DNA from: Candidatus Nitrotoga sp. AM1P
GTDB taxonomy: Bacteria > Pseudomonadota > Gammaproteobacteria > Burkholderiales > Gallionellaceae
DNA length: 64,000 bases
Direction: 5' to 3'
Assembly (NCBI RefSeq): GCF_013168275.1
Contig: NZ_AP019547.1
Span: 62,001 to 126,000, forward strand
Positions 28,503 to 37,035 of this stretch are shown in pieces. A model generated the notes under the pieces. It was given only the letters and a program-made list of their open reading frames with translations. It was not told the DNA's origin and ran no database searches. Position 1 is the stretch's first letter; the number at the start of each line of letters is the position of its first letter. The position numbers and the translations under genes are program-made.

Positions 28503-28994
28503 TTACTTATCCTCCTGATGACGTGCCACTGTATGAACATAAGAAGTCATACCATGGACATCGGAACTGGGTGAAAACTCCTGATGTGCTATCAGATAAT
28601 CATCCAGGCCGTTAGCAGGCAGGCTGGCAGAATGTACTGCATTTGACTGTAGCATGGCGATTTGTGGAGCAGTCTCGGGCCCAATTTGCACTGATAACCA
28701 TCCTACGAGTGTTAGTGCCATAACTGATGCAGCGGCAGAAAGCGCGAACCATCGAACATTATGGCTAACACGACTATGCGGTGCGATAACCGTGGGTTCG
28801 GCCTGTAAACGTTCCCGTATGACAATATTGATATTGGCATGAACATGATCGGACTGGCGTAATACATCGCTAATCAGATGATAGGTTCGCCATTCGTCAT
28901 GTTTGTCAGGATTTCGCTTCAATTTGTCGAGAATTGCTTCCGTCTCGTCATCGAACAACTCACCATCCATTAATGCTGAAATTTCCTGCTTCAT
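28503..28994 (-). CDS. rseA: Anti-sigma-E factor RseA
   Basis: 163 residues from the ATG at 28994, two bases after the rpoE stop and behind a good AAGAGGTGG. The N-terminal sigma-binding domain starts MKQEISALMDGELFDDE, followed by one membrane helix (WFALSAAASVMALTLVGWL) and a short periplasmic tail. It holds RpoE inactive at the membrane until cleaved by DegS/RseP. Part of the rpoE-rseA-rseB operon. Confidence 0.92.
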   Translation of the reverse strand: MKQEISALMDGELFDDETEAILDKLKRNPDKHDEWRTYHLISDVLRQSDHVHANINIVIRERLQAEPTVIAPHSRVSHNVRWFALSAAASVMALTLVGWLSVQIGPETAPQIAMLQSNAVHSASLPANGLDDYLIAHQEFSPSSDVHGMTSYVHTVARHQEDK

Positions 28995-28996
28995 GT

Positions 28997-29596
28997 TCAC
29001 CACCTCTTGTCTTTACTCGTTCCCAGCAATGGCCGTAAATTTGTTGCAATTGCTTCGCGCGCTCGAAAAATACGAGAGCGCACGGTGCCGACCGGGCAAT
29101 TCATGGCGGCTGCGATTTCTTCATAGCTTAACTCCTCGATTTCACGCAAAGTGAGTGCAGTACGTAGATCATCAGGCAACGCATTCAAAGAAGAGTTCAC
29201 TACGTCAACCACTTGTTTGCTCATTAATTCATTTTCAGGAGTGCTAACTTCATGTAACAACCCCGCATCCTCGAAGCCTTCCGATTCTTCCGCATCGAAT
29301 AAGGTAGTGGTTGGAGCGCGTCTCTTGAGCGTTTGTAGATGATTTTTAGCGGTATTAATGCCAATGCGATACAGCCATGTGTAGAACGCACTTTCTCCGC
29401 GAAACGTCGGCAAGGCACGATAAGCCTTGATGAAGGCATCTTGAGTCACATCCTCGACCTCAACTGAATCGCGCACGAAACGCGAAATTAATCGCGCCAG
29501 CCGACGCTGGTATTTGGCAACCAACAATTCAAAGGCGTGCTTATCCCCGCGCTGTGCGCGATCAACCAATTGCTGATCGACTTCCTTCTCGCCCAT
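28997..29596 (-). CDS. rpoE: RNA polymerase sigma-E factor (ECF)
   Basis: 199 residues. Region 2 (YQRRLARLISRFV...DVTQDAFIKAYRAL) and region 4 (LPDDLRTALTLREIEELSYE and PVGTVRSRIFRAREAI) are plain and region 3 is absent, as in ECF sigmas. It directs the envelope-stress regulon. Upstream lies a short leader with a perfect GCCGCCT/AGGCGGC hairpin 24-40 nt before the ATG. A canonical sigma-E autoregulatory promoter was looked for and not convincingly found. Confidence 0.95.
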   Translation of the reverse strand: MGEKEVDQQLVDRAQRGDKHAFELLVAKYQRRLARLISRFVRDSVEVEDVTQDAFIKAYRALPTFRGESAFYTWLYRIGINTAKNHLQTLKRRAPTTTLFDAEESEGFEDAGLLHEVSTPENELMSKQVVDVVNSSLNALPDDLRTALTLREIEELSYEEIAAAMNCPVGTVRSRIFRAREAIATNLRPLLGTSKDKRW

Positions 29597-29619
29597 TTTG
29601 TTACCCTAAGTTTTATCAT

Positions 29620-29776
29620 GCCGCCTCAAAGGCGGCTCGCTAGTGTAGTGCGGCACACTTGATGGAGCTTATTTTTGAGATCACGTATTCAACGTTTATT
29701 GCATGACGCGTCAGAATGACAAAATCAAGCAATTGCTTTGACTATTATGTTCACAATACGTACGTTCACAATACGT
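29620..29776 (-). promoter_or_regulatory. rpoE: Leader hairpin and direct repeats upstream of rpoE
   Basis: A perfect 7-bp GC-rich hairpin (29620-29636) lies in the expected rpoE leader. Further upstream, GTTCACAATACGT occurs twice in tandem (29749-29761 and 29764-29776) with a 15-bp period, which could be a pair of regulator sites. The rest of 29597-30138 has no gene. Confidence 0.3.
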
Positions 29777-30138
29777 TGCCAAAGGTCTCTCTTCACAACC
29801 GATGATATCAGCCAAGCAATTTGCATCATTACTCTGGCATCCTGTTGGACACTTCAATTAAATTCATCAGCTTCAAGTTGACGAGCAAAGTTAATTATCA
29901 TACAGCCATTGATATTAGTATTTTAACAGGAAAATTTTTGTAGATATTCGAGCTAACCTCTTCGACAAGATAATATTTTGGTGAAAGTATAAGGGTTTTA
30001 GTTTTCAAGATTCCAACTATTAAAATAAATTGGCCGTGGCGCGGCGGCAACGGTAAGGGTTCGAGGGTATTTTGGCTCAAGCCCGTAACAGATTCAGGTG
30101 TATCGGTTTGGAAATGACGGAGACGCGATTATTTTGGA

Positions 30139-31464
30139 TTATTGAAATGTGGATACAATAGTTCTCGCACACAGCATTCCACTCATCACTGCTCCTTCCA
30201 GCGTAGCCGGATAATCGCCTGCCGTGTAATCGCCCGCTAATAGTACGTTGGCAAGCGGTGTGGTATGGGCAGGGCGAGGCAGATTAGTTTCACAGGAGAA
30301 GGTGGCGCGTTTTTCTGCAATAACTTGGTGCCACAAAGGCGATTCCCTTATTCCAAGTTGTTCGCCTATCTCTTGCGCTACTTTCTGCGCTAACAGTTCA
30401 TGTTTTAAATTCTGATGCTTCCCTTGCGCGCTAATGACGGCGGCGATGAGGCCGTGCTGTCCGGCGATCGGCCCTTTATCAAACAACCATTGAGTAAAAC
30501 AGCGGTCTAAACCCAGCATCGGTTGTGGCAAGCGCACCTGTTCGGGGTATTGTAGATACACGGTGTAAATGGGTTGATGCGGAATGGCTGCAATCTGCTC
30601 AGCTATCAATGCGAGTTGTGGCACGGTACGGAAAAGTCGCGCAGCCGCAATGGGTGAGGCTGCACAGATGACATGACTGAATAGTTGGGTATGTGCAGAG
30701 GCTATTGTAGTTGGGCGGGTAATTAATTCGATTTTATCGCCGTGTGGAATGATAGCTTCTACGCTGCAAGCGGTAAGCACCGTACCCTTAAGCTGTTTGA
30801 CATATTCGGCTGCCCGTTCTGGAAAAAGTGCTGTGAAATCTATGCGTGGCAACAGCATGTCGCTATCGCTGCGCAAACCATTCAGGCTGTCGCGCAATAC
30901 ATGCAGTAACACTTGGGCAGAGGCAATGTGTATCGGCGTGTTGAGTGCCGAGATGCAAAGCGGCTCCCAAAGTAATCGTATCAGCTCGTCACCTTGTCCA
31001 TGCATTTGTAACAACTTTAATACACTGATGTCGTGTGGCAAGGTGAAATTAATGCGTCCCAGCACCAGCATAAAGCGTGCGGCGCGCAAGCGTTCGCCGA
31101 ATGACAGCCCTTTTGCGCTGAGCAACCCAGCCAGCAGATGGAAAGGGGCGGGAAGGCGGGGTGCTTTTAATTCAAAGCGATTGTGTAGTGTGAGTTGCAG
31201 CGGCAAATGCAGGAAATCATGCTCGATGTTGCCGCCGACTTGTTCGATAAGCTGTAGTGTATGGTGATAGCAGCCAAGCAGAATGTGTTGGCCGTTATCG
31301 AGCTGAACATCGTTATACCACACGCCGCGCGCGCGACCGCCGAGTTGCTTGGCGCTTTCAAATACCGTAACCGGGACATTTGCTGCAGCGAGTGTAACGG
31401 CGGCAGCCATGCCAGTGTAGCCGCCGCCAATGATGGCGACATGGTAATTTTTATTATTGCTCAC
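30139..31464 (-). CDS. hpnE: Hydroxysqualene dehydroxylase HpnE
   Basis: 441 residues. An FAD Rossmann motif (AIIGGGYTGMAAAVTLA) opens the protein and a GGRARGVWY segment follows, typical of the squalene-associated branch of the phytoene-desaturase-like flavoenzymes. The C-terminal flavin motif LLAGDYTAGDYPATLEGAV is clear. HpnE reduces hydroxysqualene to squalene, the third step of the HpnCDE route. Last gene of the hpnC-hpnD-hpnE set, 130 bp after hpnD. Confidence 0.92.
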   Translation of the reverse strand: MSNNKNYHVAIIGGGYTGMAAAVTLAAANVPVTVFESAKQLGGRARGVWYNDVQLDNGQHILLGCYHHTLQLIEQVGGNIEHDFLHLPLQLTLHNRFELKAPRLPAPFHLLAGLLSAKGLSFGERLRAARFMLVLGRINFTLPHDISVLKLLQMHGQGDELIRLLWEPLCISALNTPIHIASAQVLLHVLRDSLNGLRSDSDMLLPRIDFTALFPERAAEYVKQLKGTVLTACSVEAIIPHGDKIELITRPTTIASAHTQLFSHVICAASPIAAARLFRTVPQLALIAEQIAAIPHQPIYTVYLQYPEQVRLPQPMLGLDRCFTQWLFDKGPIAGQHGLIAAVISAQGKHQNLKHELLAQKVAQEIGEQLGIRESPLWHQVIAEKRATFSCETNLPRPAHTTPLANVLLAGDYTAGDYPATLEGAVMSGMLCARTIVSTFQ

Positions 31465-31594
31465 AATACCAATTCTCAGTTCGCTTTGAGCGTAGCGTTA
31501 CGAAGTGCTGAAATTAATTTATCTCACTCCGACTCAGGCGTAAATGCATCTTATAGATTAGAACAAACGGCAGATCAGGGTAGTTTTAAAGTAC

Positions 31595-32428
31595 TTAGTT
31601 TTTCGCCCACGTTTTCCATGCCAGCCATAGCTTGCGTAGCGGGGTGAGTGAGACACGCTCTTTTAGTACATGACAGCCGCTGGCAACAATTTCTTCCAGA
31701 GTGGCTCGATAAATTGCTGCCATGATAAGGCCAGTGCGCTGCGCCTTGCGGTCTACAGCGGGTAGTTGCTCCAGTGCTCGTTGATAGTAACGCTGTGCGC
31801 GATCAATCTGAAACTGCATTAGTTTTTGAAAGCCTTCACTTTCTTTTTTATCAAGGATATCGTTGACGTGCACACCAAAAAGCGCTAACTCACCAAGAGG
31901 CAGGTAGATGCGCCCGCGTCGAGCATCCTCGCCCACGTCACGGATGATATTGGTAAGCTGGAAGGCGAGGCCAAGATCGTGCGCATATTTGAGCGTATTA
32001 CGGTCGGTGTAGCCAAAAATTTCAGCAGCGAGTAACCCCACAACCGAAGCGACACGATAACAATACTGTTGCAGGGCCTTGAAATCGGCATATTGGTGCT
32101 GCTGCAAATCCATTTCCATACCGTCGATGATCTCGTGGAAATGCTCTTGTAGCAGGTTATATTGCTTGACTACCGGTATCAATGCCCGTGCGACCGGATG
32201 TTGCGGGGCCCCTGTGTAAATAGCAGTCACTTCGGTATGCCACCACGCCAGCGTAGTGCGTGCCACGTTCTCGTCCGAACTTTCGTCCACAACATCGTCT
32301 ACTTCGCGACAAAAAGCATACAACGCTGTAATAGCGCGGCGTTTGTCTGGCGGCAGAAACATAAAGCTGTAGTAAAAGCTTGAACCGCTTTTAGCTGCCT
32401 TGTCTTTGCAATACTGATCTGGCGTCAT
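31595..32428 (-). CDS. hpnD: Presqualene diphosphate synthase HpnD
   Basis: About 277 residues from the ATG at 32428 (a TTG at 32440 is possible). Both Asp-rich metal-binding motifs are present: FCREVDDVVDE and NIIRDVGEDARRGRIYLP. It condenses two farnesyl diphosphates to presqualene diphosphate. The FYYSFMFLPPDKRRAI opening is typical of the family. It lies between hpnC and hpnE. Confidence 0.93.
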   Translation of the reverse strand: MTPDQYCKDKAAKSGSSFYYSFMFLPPDKRRAITALYAFCREVDDVVDESSDENVARTTLAWWHTEVTAIYTGAPQHPVARALIPVVKQYNLLQEHFHEIIDGMEMDLQQHQYADFKALQQYCYRVASVVGLLAAEIFGYTDRNTLKYAHDLGLAFQLTNIIRDVGEDARRGRIYLPLGELALFGVHVNDILDKKESEGFQKLMQFQIDRAQRYYQRALEQLPAVDRKAQRTGLIMAAIYRATLEEIVASGCHVLKERVSLTPLRKLWLAWKTWAKN

Positions 32429-32467
32429 GTTAATTCGCAATCAACGGTAACTGGCTGAATTATTCTT

Positions 32468-33283
32468 TTAAAAACTAAATGGTGCGCTTTTGCCCAGCAT
32501 GATAACCCAGTCGAATGGGCGCAACATAGGACGTTGGCGGAACATGTCATACTGCACGGCTTCAAGTTTGTCGAGAATACGATTACCGCCCGCAATGATG
32601 AGCCGCATCTCAATGCCAATACGGCCAGTGAGTATGCTACCGAGCGGCGCGCCGCTGCGCATCAGGTCGCGTGTACGCTGAACCTGAAACTGCATGAGTT
32701 GTTGCCATTCCTTATCCACGCGGCTATCCGCGACATGCGCTTCAGTTACGCCGAAGTGCGCCATTTCGTCCTGCGGTAAATAGATACGGTCAATGGCATA
32801 ATCTTTCGTGACATCCTGCCAGAAATTGATGAGTTGCAGACTGGTACAGATGGCATCGGAATATTTCAGGTTTGGAGGAGTGGCTTCTTCATACAGGTGT
32901 AACAACAATCTGCCGACCGGGTTAGCGGAACGGCTGCAATAATTCAGCAGTTCGTCGAAATTGGCGTAACGCTTTTTGAGCACATCCTGCGAAAAAGCGT
33001 CAAGCAGATCGTGGAATAATTGCAGCGGCAACTGATGCCGCGCAATGATGTCCGCTAAATCTTGGAATAAAGGCGTTAAAGGTGTTTCATTGGCGGCGAT
33101 GCGCTTGAGTTCATTACGGAAACTATCAAGCGCCGTAAAGCGTTCTTCATTTTGAAGATCGCCTTCGTCTGCGAAATCATCAGCCTGACGCGCAAAATGG
33201 TAAATTATTTCTACTGCTCGCCGTAAGCGTTTGGGCAGAAGAATGGAAGCGACAGGAAAGTTTTCGTAGTGATTGACGGCCAT
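32468..33283 (-). CDS. hpnC: Hydroxysqualene synthase HpnC
   Basis: 271 residues of the squalene/phytoene synthase family. The opening NHYENFPVASILLPKRLR is characteristic of HpnC, with the Asp motifs FARQADDFADEGD and NFWQDVTKDYAIDRIYLP. It converts presqualene diphosphate to hydroxysqualene. First gene of the squalene operon. No squalene-hopene cyclase is in this window, so the end product (hopanoids or other) is inferred. Confidence 0.92.
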   Translation of the reverse strand: MAVNHYENFPVASILLPKRLRRAVEIIYHFARQADDFADEGDLQNEERFTALDSFRNELKRIAANETPLTPLFQDLADIIARHQLPLQLFHDLLDAFSQDVLKKRYANFDELLNYCSRSANPVGRLLLHLYEEATPPNLKYSDAICTSLQLINFWQDVTKDYAIDRIYLPQDEMAHFGVTEAHVADSRVDKEWQQLMQFQVQRTRDLMRSGAPLGSILTGRIGIEMRLIIAGGNRILDKLEAVQYDMFRQRPMLRPFDWVIMLGKSAPFSF

Positions 33284-33445
33284 TTTGGGACAAGCTTTGA
33301 TCAGTGATTATGGTGTTGCTGGGAATTTAGGACACAGCTACTGTAAGGGTAATGGCCGTTACGCGGTACATGCTTGCATTAAGAAATGTACGCGGTGATG
33401 TCACCTCGCGCTTGGCAAGGGCTTGCTGATGTAACAAAGCCCCGG

Positions 33446-33745
33446 TCAGTCCGACGTGGGGTAGCGGTAGTAGATAGTATTCAGATGTCGCGCAACGTCT
33501 TCAATGTCTTCATTATTCCACCCAAGTTTTGCAATTCCCTGCCAGCGTTGTACTTCTGACTGTAGACTTGCCCAGTCAGTAACGAGCTTCTTTTCCCGCC
33601 AATGAACTTGGGTGCTGTGGCAAGCAATGCAATGCGTTGAATACAACAACTCACCACGTGCAGCGTTGTGTATTAATTGTGCTTCGGCGTTAGCGAAATT
33701 TCCGAATAAGACGAACAGCACGGCGAGTATCAATCTTTGAAACAT
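33446..33745 (-). CDS. Small periplasmic c-type cytochrome
   Basis: 99 residues with a cleavable signal peptide (ending ANA) and a single haem-binding motif CIACH at about 39-43. No methionine follows the haem motif, so the sixth ligand cannot be the usual Met; His at about 87 is a candidate. It probably carries electrons in the periplasm, but the partner is unknown and no oxidoreductase gene is adjacent. Confidence 0.85.
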   Translation of the reverse strand: MFQRLILAVLFVLFGNFANAEAQLIHNAARGELLYSTHCIACHSTQVHWREKKLVTDWASLQSEVQRWQGIAKLGWNNEDIEDVARHLNTIYYRYPTSD

Positions 33746-33930
33746 GTCGACCTCCCAGTAAACGTTAATATACGGTTCAGTATATACCCCCGTACAAGGT
33801 TTTGTCGCCTGGCACCCTTGGTATTCATGGCGGAAGAGCGATCACTGAATCGGTAGCCGTCATCAAGTTGGTGCATGGCATGTTCGGCTGAAGCATGATC
33901 TATAACAAAGATAAATGTAGTGCAGAGACG

Positions 33931-34362
33931 TTATTTTTCCTCCCCAATGAGTGGTTTGCGTGTAGATTTTGCCAAATATACCCGCGCGAAAGTTAAAATC
34001 ACCTCGCGCACTACCTTGCGTTGCGGAACGGGGAGCGCGAGGAATGCCTCGAATATTTCACGTTCCTGATAGCCGATGCCATCGTCCCAACGGGCGTGGG
34101 ATTCTTTGATTTGCTGTTTGATTTCCAGACCGAAGGTCAGTTCATCGGGTGGGATGCGTAACCACTTTGCCAAAACTTCAATTTTGTCCAGACGCGGAAT
34201 GGATTGTCCCTTCAGCCATTTATTCACGCCGTGTAACGTAACCCCCTTGCCGTAATAGCGTTGGTTGAACTCACGCTCCAACACGGCAGCTTCCGCTTTA
34301 TAGCCTGCTTTTTCTATTGCTATACGTAACCGCTCGGCAAATTTCTGTTGTGGAGTTTCCAT
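33931..34362 (-). CDS. Xre-family helix-turn-helix regulator beside type III R-M genes
   Basis: 143 residues. The first 75 form a Cro/C1-type HTH (VTLHGVNKWLKGQSIPRLDK contains the recognition region), followed by a helical C-terminal part. The gene is divergent from mod with about 100 bp between them. That gap contains two palindromes sharing the GTTACGT half-site, one right at this gene's start. Inference: it autoregulates and times expression of the methyltransferase, like a controller protein. It is longer than classical C proteins (about 80 residues), so an unrelated phage-type repressor is possible. Confidence 0.8.
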   Translation of the reverse strand: METPQQKFAERLRIAIEKAGYKAEAAVLEREFNQRYYGKGVTLHGVNKWLKGQSIPRLDKIEVLAKWLRIPPDELTFGLEIKQQIKESHARWDDGIGYQEREIFEAFLALPVPQRKVVREVILTFARVYLAKSTRKPLIGEEK

Positions 34363-34364
34363 AT

Positions 34365-34401
34365 GGTTACGTTACTAAGTTGTAACAGTAGCAACGTAAC
34401 C
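34365..34401. promoter_or_regulatory. Operator palindrome 1, regulator side
   Basis: GGTTACGTT (34365-34373) and its complement AACGTAACC (34393-34401) form a 9-bp inverted repeat with a 19-bp spacer, beginning 2 bp upstream of the regulator ATG. It shares the TTACGT core with the second palindrome. Confidence 0.65.
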
Positions 34402-34430
34402 TACATAAAAGTTCAGTCATGATATAAACT

Positions 34431-34457
34431 ATTAGTTACGTAATTAACGTAACTAAT
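34431..34457. promoter_or_regulatory. Operator palindrome 2, mod side
   Basis: ATTAGTTACGT (34431-34441) and ACGTAACTAAT (34447-34457) form a perfect 11-bp inverted repeat with a 5-bp spacer. It ends 4 bp before the mod ATG, leaving no room for a Shine-Dalgarno sequence, so the mod message may be leaderless or start inside the operator. Confidence 0.75.
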
Positions 34458-34461
34458 CACG

Positions 34462-36567
34462 ATGGCCAAAAGTCTGCTGGAACAACTCCCCGAAATCGTC
34501 GCCAATGGCCGTAAGGAGGCCGAACGCATTCTGCAAAGCATCGAAGGCCGTCACCGCATCAGCCTGCAAACCCGCGAATGGGTACTGCCTGCCAAAGACA
34601 GTGCCATGCACGACTGGATTACCAGCAATACACGCCAAGGTCACCTGCAAGATGCGGCTGATGCGGCGTGGACTAATCGCTTGATCTACGGCGACAACCT
34701 GCTGGCAATGGCCGCGCTGCTGGCTGGCGATGAGCAAACGCCCAGTCTGCGCGGCAAGGTGGATTTGATTTACATCGACCCGCCGTTTGATTCGAAAGCC
34801 GACTACCGCACCAAGGTCACGCTACCCGGCGTGGAGCTGGAGCAAAAGCCTACCGTGATTGAGCAATTCGCTTACTCCGATACTTGGAGCGACGGCACAG
34901 CTTCCTATCTGACGATGATTACGCCCCGGCTGATTTTGATGCGTGAGTTGTTGTCTGACAGCGGATCGATCTACGTGCACCTGGATTGGCATGTCGGGCA
35001 TTACGTAAAAATCGTGATGGATGAGCTGTTTGGGAAAAACAACTTTATCAATGAAGTAGTCTGGCACTACAAGAGATGGCCAACTCCTGCTATGGAGTGG
35101 CAAAAGATGCACGACAATATTTTTATTTACTCAAAAAATCAGAAACAGAGTTATTTCAAGAAGCTGTATGGCCCTAGAACAGAAGAAACTCAGAAACGAT
35201 GGAAAGATAAGCGCATAGTTGCAAGTCATGATGATGATGGAAACCGAGTTCCTTCAGAATCACTTACGCAAATGTCAGATGGTGCCCCATTAGATGATGT
35301 TTGGGACATCTCGATTATTGCCCCGGTAGCGCACGAACGAGTAGATTATTCAACACAAAAACCAGTTAAGCTTCTTGACCGTATTATCCAAGCCGCCTGC
35401 CCCGAAAATGGCCTTGTCTCCGACTTCTTCGGTGGCTCCGGCACCACCGCAGCCGTGTCGGAAAAGCTGGGTCGCCGCTGGATTACTAGCGATCTCGGCA
35501 AACCCGCCTGCATGATTATGCGCAAGCGGCTGATCGACCAGAACGCGCAGCCGTTTTTATACCAGGCCATCGGCGACTATCAAGTGGAGGCAGCCAAATC
35601 TACGCTGGGGCGCGGCTTTCGCATGGGCGATTTGTCGCAGATTGTGCTATCGCTGTTTGGCGCATTGCCATTACCGCCGGAAGACTCGCCGCAACGTAAC
35701 CTCGGCCACATTACCGCTGGCGGCAGCAAGACGCTGGTGCTGGCCGATTCGCCCAACAAGCTTACTGGTGCGGCGACACTGCAAAAGGCCATCACCCAAC
35801 GCGACAACCTGATGGGCGGCTGGGATCGGGTGGTGGTGCTAGGCTGGAACTTTGAGTCTTCGATAGGCGAGACCATCACTGGGCTGAATGACAGCCGTCT
35901 TGAAGTGCTGGTGATTCCGCCGGACTTGATGGACAGACTGAAGAAAAAAGGTTGGTTGGAAGAGCAATTGGGACTTTCCACCGGCAAGCAAAGAAAAATC
36001 AAAGTAGTCATTGGCGACAAATTAATCGAACATAAAAAGGGGTTGGTTTTTTCCAGCTTGCAGTATTTGACCATCAGGCCGGTAGAGCGGGTACGTCATT
36101 CCCGCGTAGGCGGGAATCCAGGTAATGAAAAAATCTCCTCGCAACGCGACGAACAAAACCACAAAAATTGTTTGACAAATCCGCTGGATTCCCGCCTGCG
36201 CGGGAATGACGAAAAGGGGGAAACACTGACCGTGCAACTGGACAACTACGTGTTGCTATCGCCCGAAGCGATCAATCTGGATGAGTCTAACCGCGTCAAG
36301 TTGCAGGCGGTCATCAATCAGGAGCCACTGGCATTGATCGAATACTGGGCGGTTGATCCTGACTATGACGGCAAGGTGTTCCGCTCGGTGTGGCAGGATT
36401 ATCGTGGCAACACAGACAACGATGGTGATCCGCTGCGCGTGGTGACGAAGGCAGTGTTGACGCTGCCCGTCAAATACGGCGCGCGCAGCGTGTGTGTACG
36501 GGTGGTGGATGTGTTCGGTTTTGAGGCGGAAGTGGTGGTATCAGTGGTGTTGCCGCGTGAAATTTGA
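34462..36567 (+). CDS. mod: Type III restriction-modification methyltransferase (Mod)
   Basis: 701 residues. A beta-class N6-adenine methyltransferase: the catalytic motif IV D106-P-P-F109 comes before the AdoMet motif FFGGSGTT (322-329), with the target-recognition part between (about 180-290). It methylates one strand of an asymmetric site and guides Res. Residues about 545-587 are the translation of an inserted palindromic DNA repeat (HSRVGGNPG ... DSRLRGND), kept in frame; it lies after the catalytic core. Adjacent Res and the Xre regulator complete the locus. Confidence 0.92.
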   Translation: MAKSLLEQLPEIVANGRKEAERILQSIEGRHRISLQTREWVLPAKDSAMHDWITSNTRQGHLQDAADAAWTNRLIYGDNLLAMAALLAGDEQTPSLRGKVDLIYIDPPFDSKADYRTKVTLPGVELEQKPTVIEQFAYSDTWSDGTASYLTMITPRLILMRELLSDSGSIYVHLDWHVGHYVKIVMDELFGKNNFINEVVWHYKRWPTPAMEWQKMHDNIFIYSKNQKQSYFKKLYGPRTEETQKRWKDKRIVASHDDDGNRVPSESLTQMSDGAPLDDVWDISIIAPVAHERVDYSTQKPVKLLDRIIQAACPENGLVSDFFGGSGTTAAVSEKLGRRWITSDLGKPACMIMRKRLIDQNAQPFLYQAIGDYQVEAAKSTLGRGFRMGDLSQIVLSLFGALPLPPEDSPQRNLGHITAGGSKTLVLADSPNKLTGAATLQKAITQRDNLMGGWDRVVVLGWNFESSIGETITGLNDSRLEVLVIPPDLMDRLKKKGWLEEQLGLSTGKQRKIKVVIGDKLIEHKKGLVFSSLQYLTIRPVERVRHSRVGGNPGNEKISSQRDEQNHKNCLTNPLDSRLRGNDEKGETLTVQLDNYVLLSPEAINLDESNRVKLQAVINQEPLALIEYWAVDPDYDGKVFRSVWQDYRGNTDNDGDPLRVVTKAVLTLPVKYGARSVCVRVVDVFGFEAEVVVSVVLPREI
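36095..36213. repeat. Palindromic repeat element inserted within mod
   Basis: The 119-bp block starts CATTCCCGCGTAGGCGGGAA and ends with the near-complement TTCCCGCCTGCGCGGGAATG, a long imperfect inverted repeat. Single arms of the same family occur at about 43822-43843 and 46252-46275. The element adds about 40 codons without a stop in the mod frame. It is a member of the widespread GGCGGGAATCC-type REP/MITE family of proteobacteria. Confidence 0.85.
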
Positions 36568-36580
36568 AACGCGTGTGGCG

Positions 36581-36895
36581 TCAGTCTATCGCCAATTCAG
36601 GAATGGCGTGCAGGCTCATTCCTATTTCCACTTGCGCCACTTTCAAGTCATACATGTTCTGCAAATTCAACCAATATTGGGGCGTTTGCCTGAAGGCTCG
36701 GCCAAGACGCAAGGCCATTTCAGCAGTGACAGGGCGACTGCCATTAAGCAGGTGCGAAATACGCATAGGAGAAACGTTGATGGCTTTAGCAAAGGAAGTT
36801 TGCGTCATCCCCAGATCTTCCAGAATTTCGCGCAGAAACTCGCCGGGATGAATAGGGGGCATACCGTTCGTAACAGATTTGGTTTTCAAGTGCAT
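36581..36895 (-). CDS. higA: HigA-type antitoxin, orphan
   Basis: 104 residues of the VapI/HigA family: MPPIHPGEFLREILEDLGMT opens a Cro-type HTH with VSPMRISHLLNG as the recognition segment. In higBA modules it represses its own operon and neutralises HigB. Here the partner toxin is reduced to an N-terminal stub (next entry), so this antitoxin is orphaned. The gene lies convergent to mod and divergent from res. It could still act as a repressor. Confidence 0.9.
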   Translation of the reverse strand: MHLKTKSVTNGMPPIHPGEFLREILEDLGMTQTSFAKAINVSPMRISHLLNGSRPVTAEMALRLGRAFRQTPQYWLNLQNMYDLKVAQVEIGMSLHAIPELAID

Positions 36896-36998
36896 TTCTC
36901 CTCAGTAACAAAATTACGCAATTTTCTCTGCGGCAAACGGCGCGATTTACCTGTGGCAAACAGGCGCTCAGTTTCGGTGTCGGCAAAATTTTTAATCG
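36885..36998 (-). pseudogene. higB: Truncated higB toxin remnant
   Basis: Directly upstream of higA the minus strand encodes about 36 codons beginning IKNFADTETERLFATGKSRR, very close to the N-terminus of HigB/RelE-type toxins (MIKSFADKETEKLF type). The expected ATG codon reads GCG, and the frame stops at TGA 36885-36887 just before higA. The catalytic two-thirds of the toxin is gone. Confidence 0.75.
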
Positions 36999-37035
36999 CG
37001 TTTAAATATAAACAATTTGTTTATGGAAAGCAACT

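Noticed and set aside
36786..36986. 66-codon minus-strand frame as candidate HigB
   Set aside because: Its sequence is unlike HigB; the HigB stub is in a different frame and is truncated.
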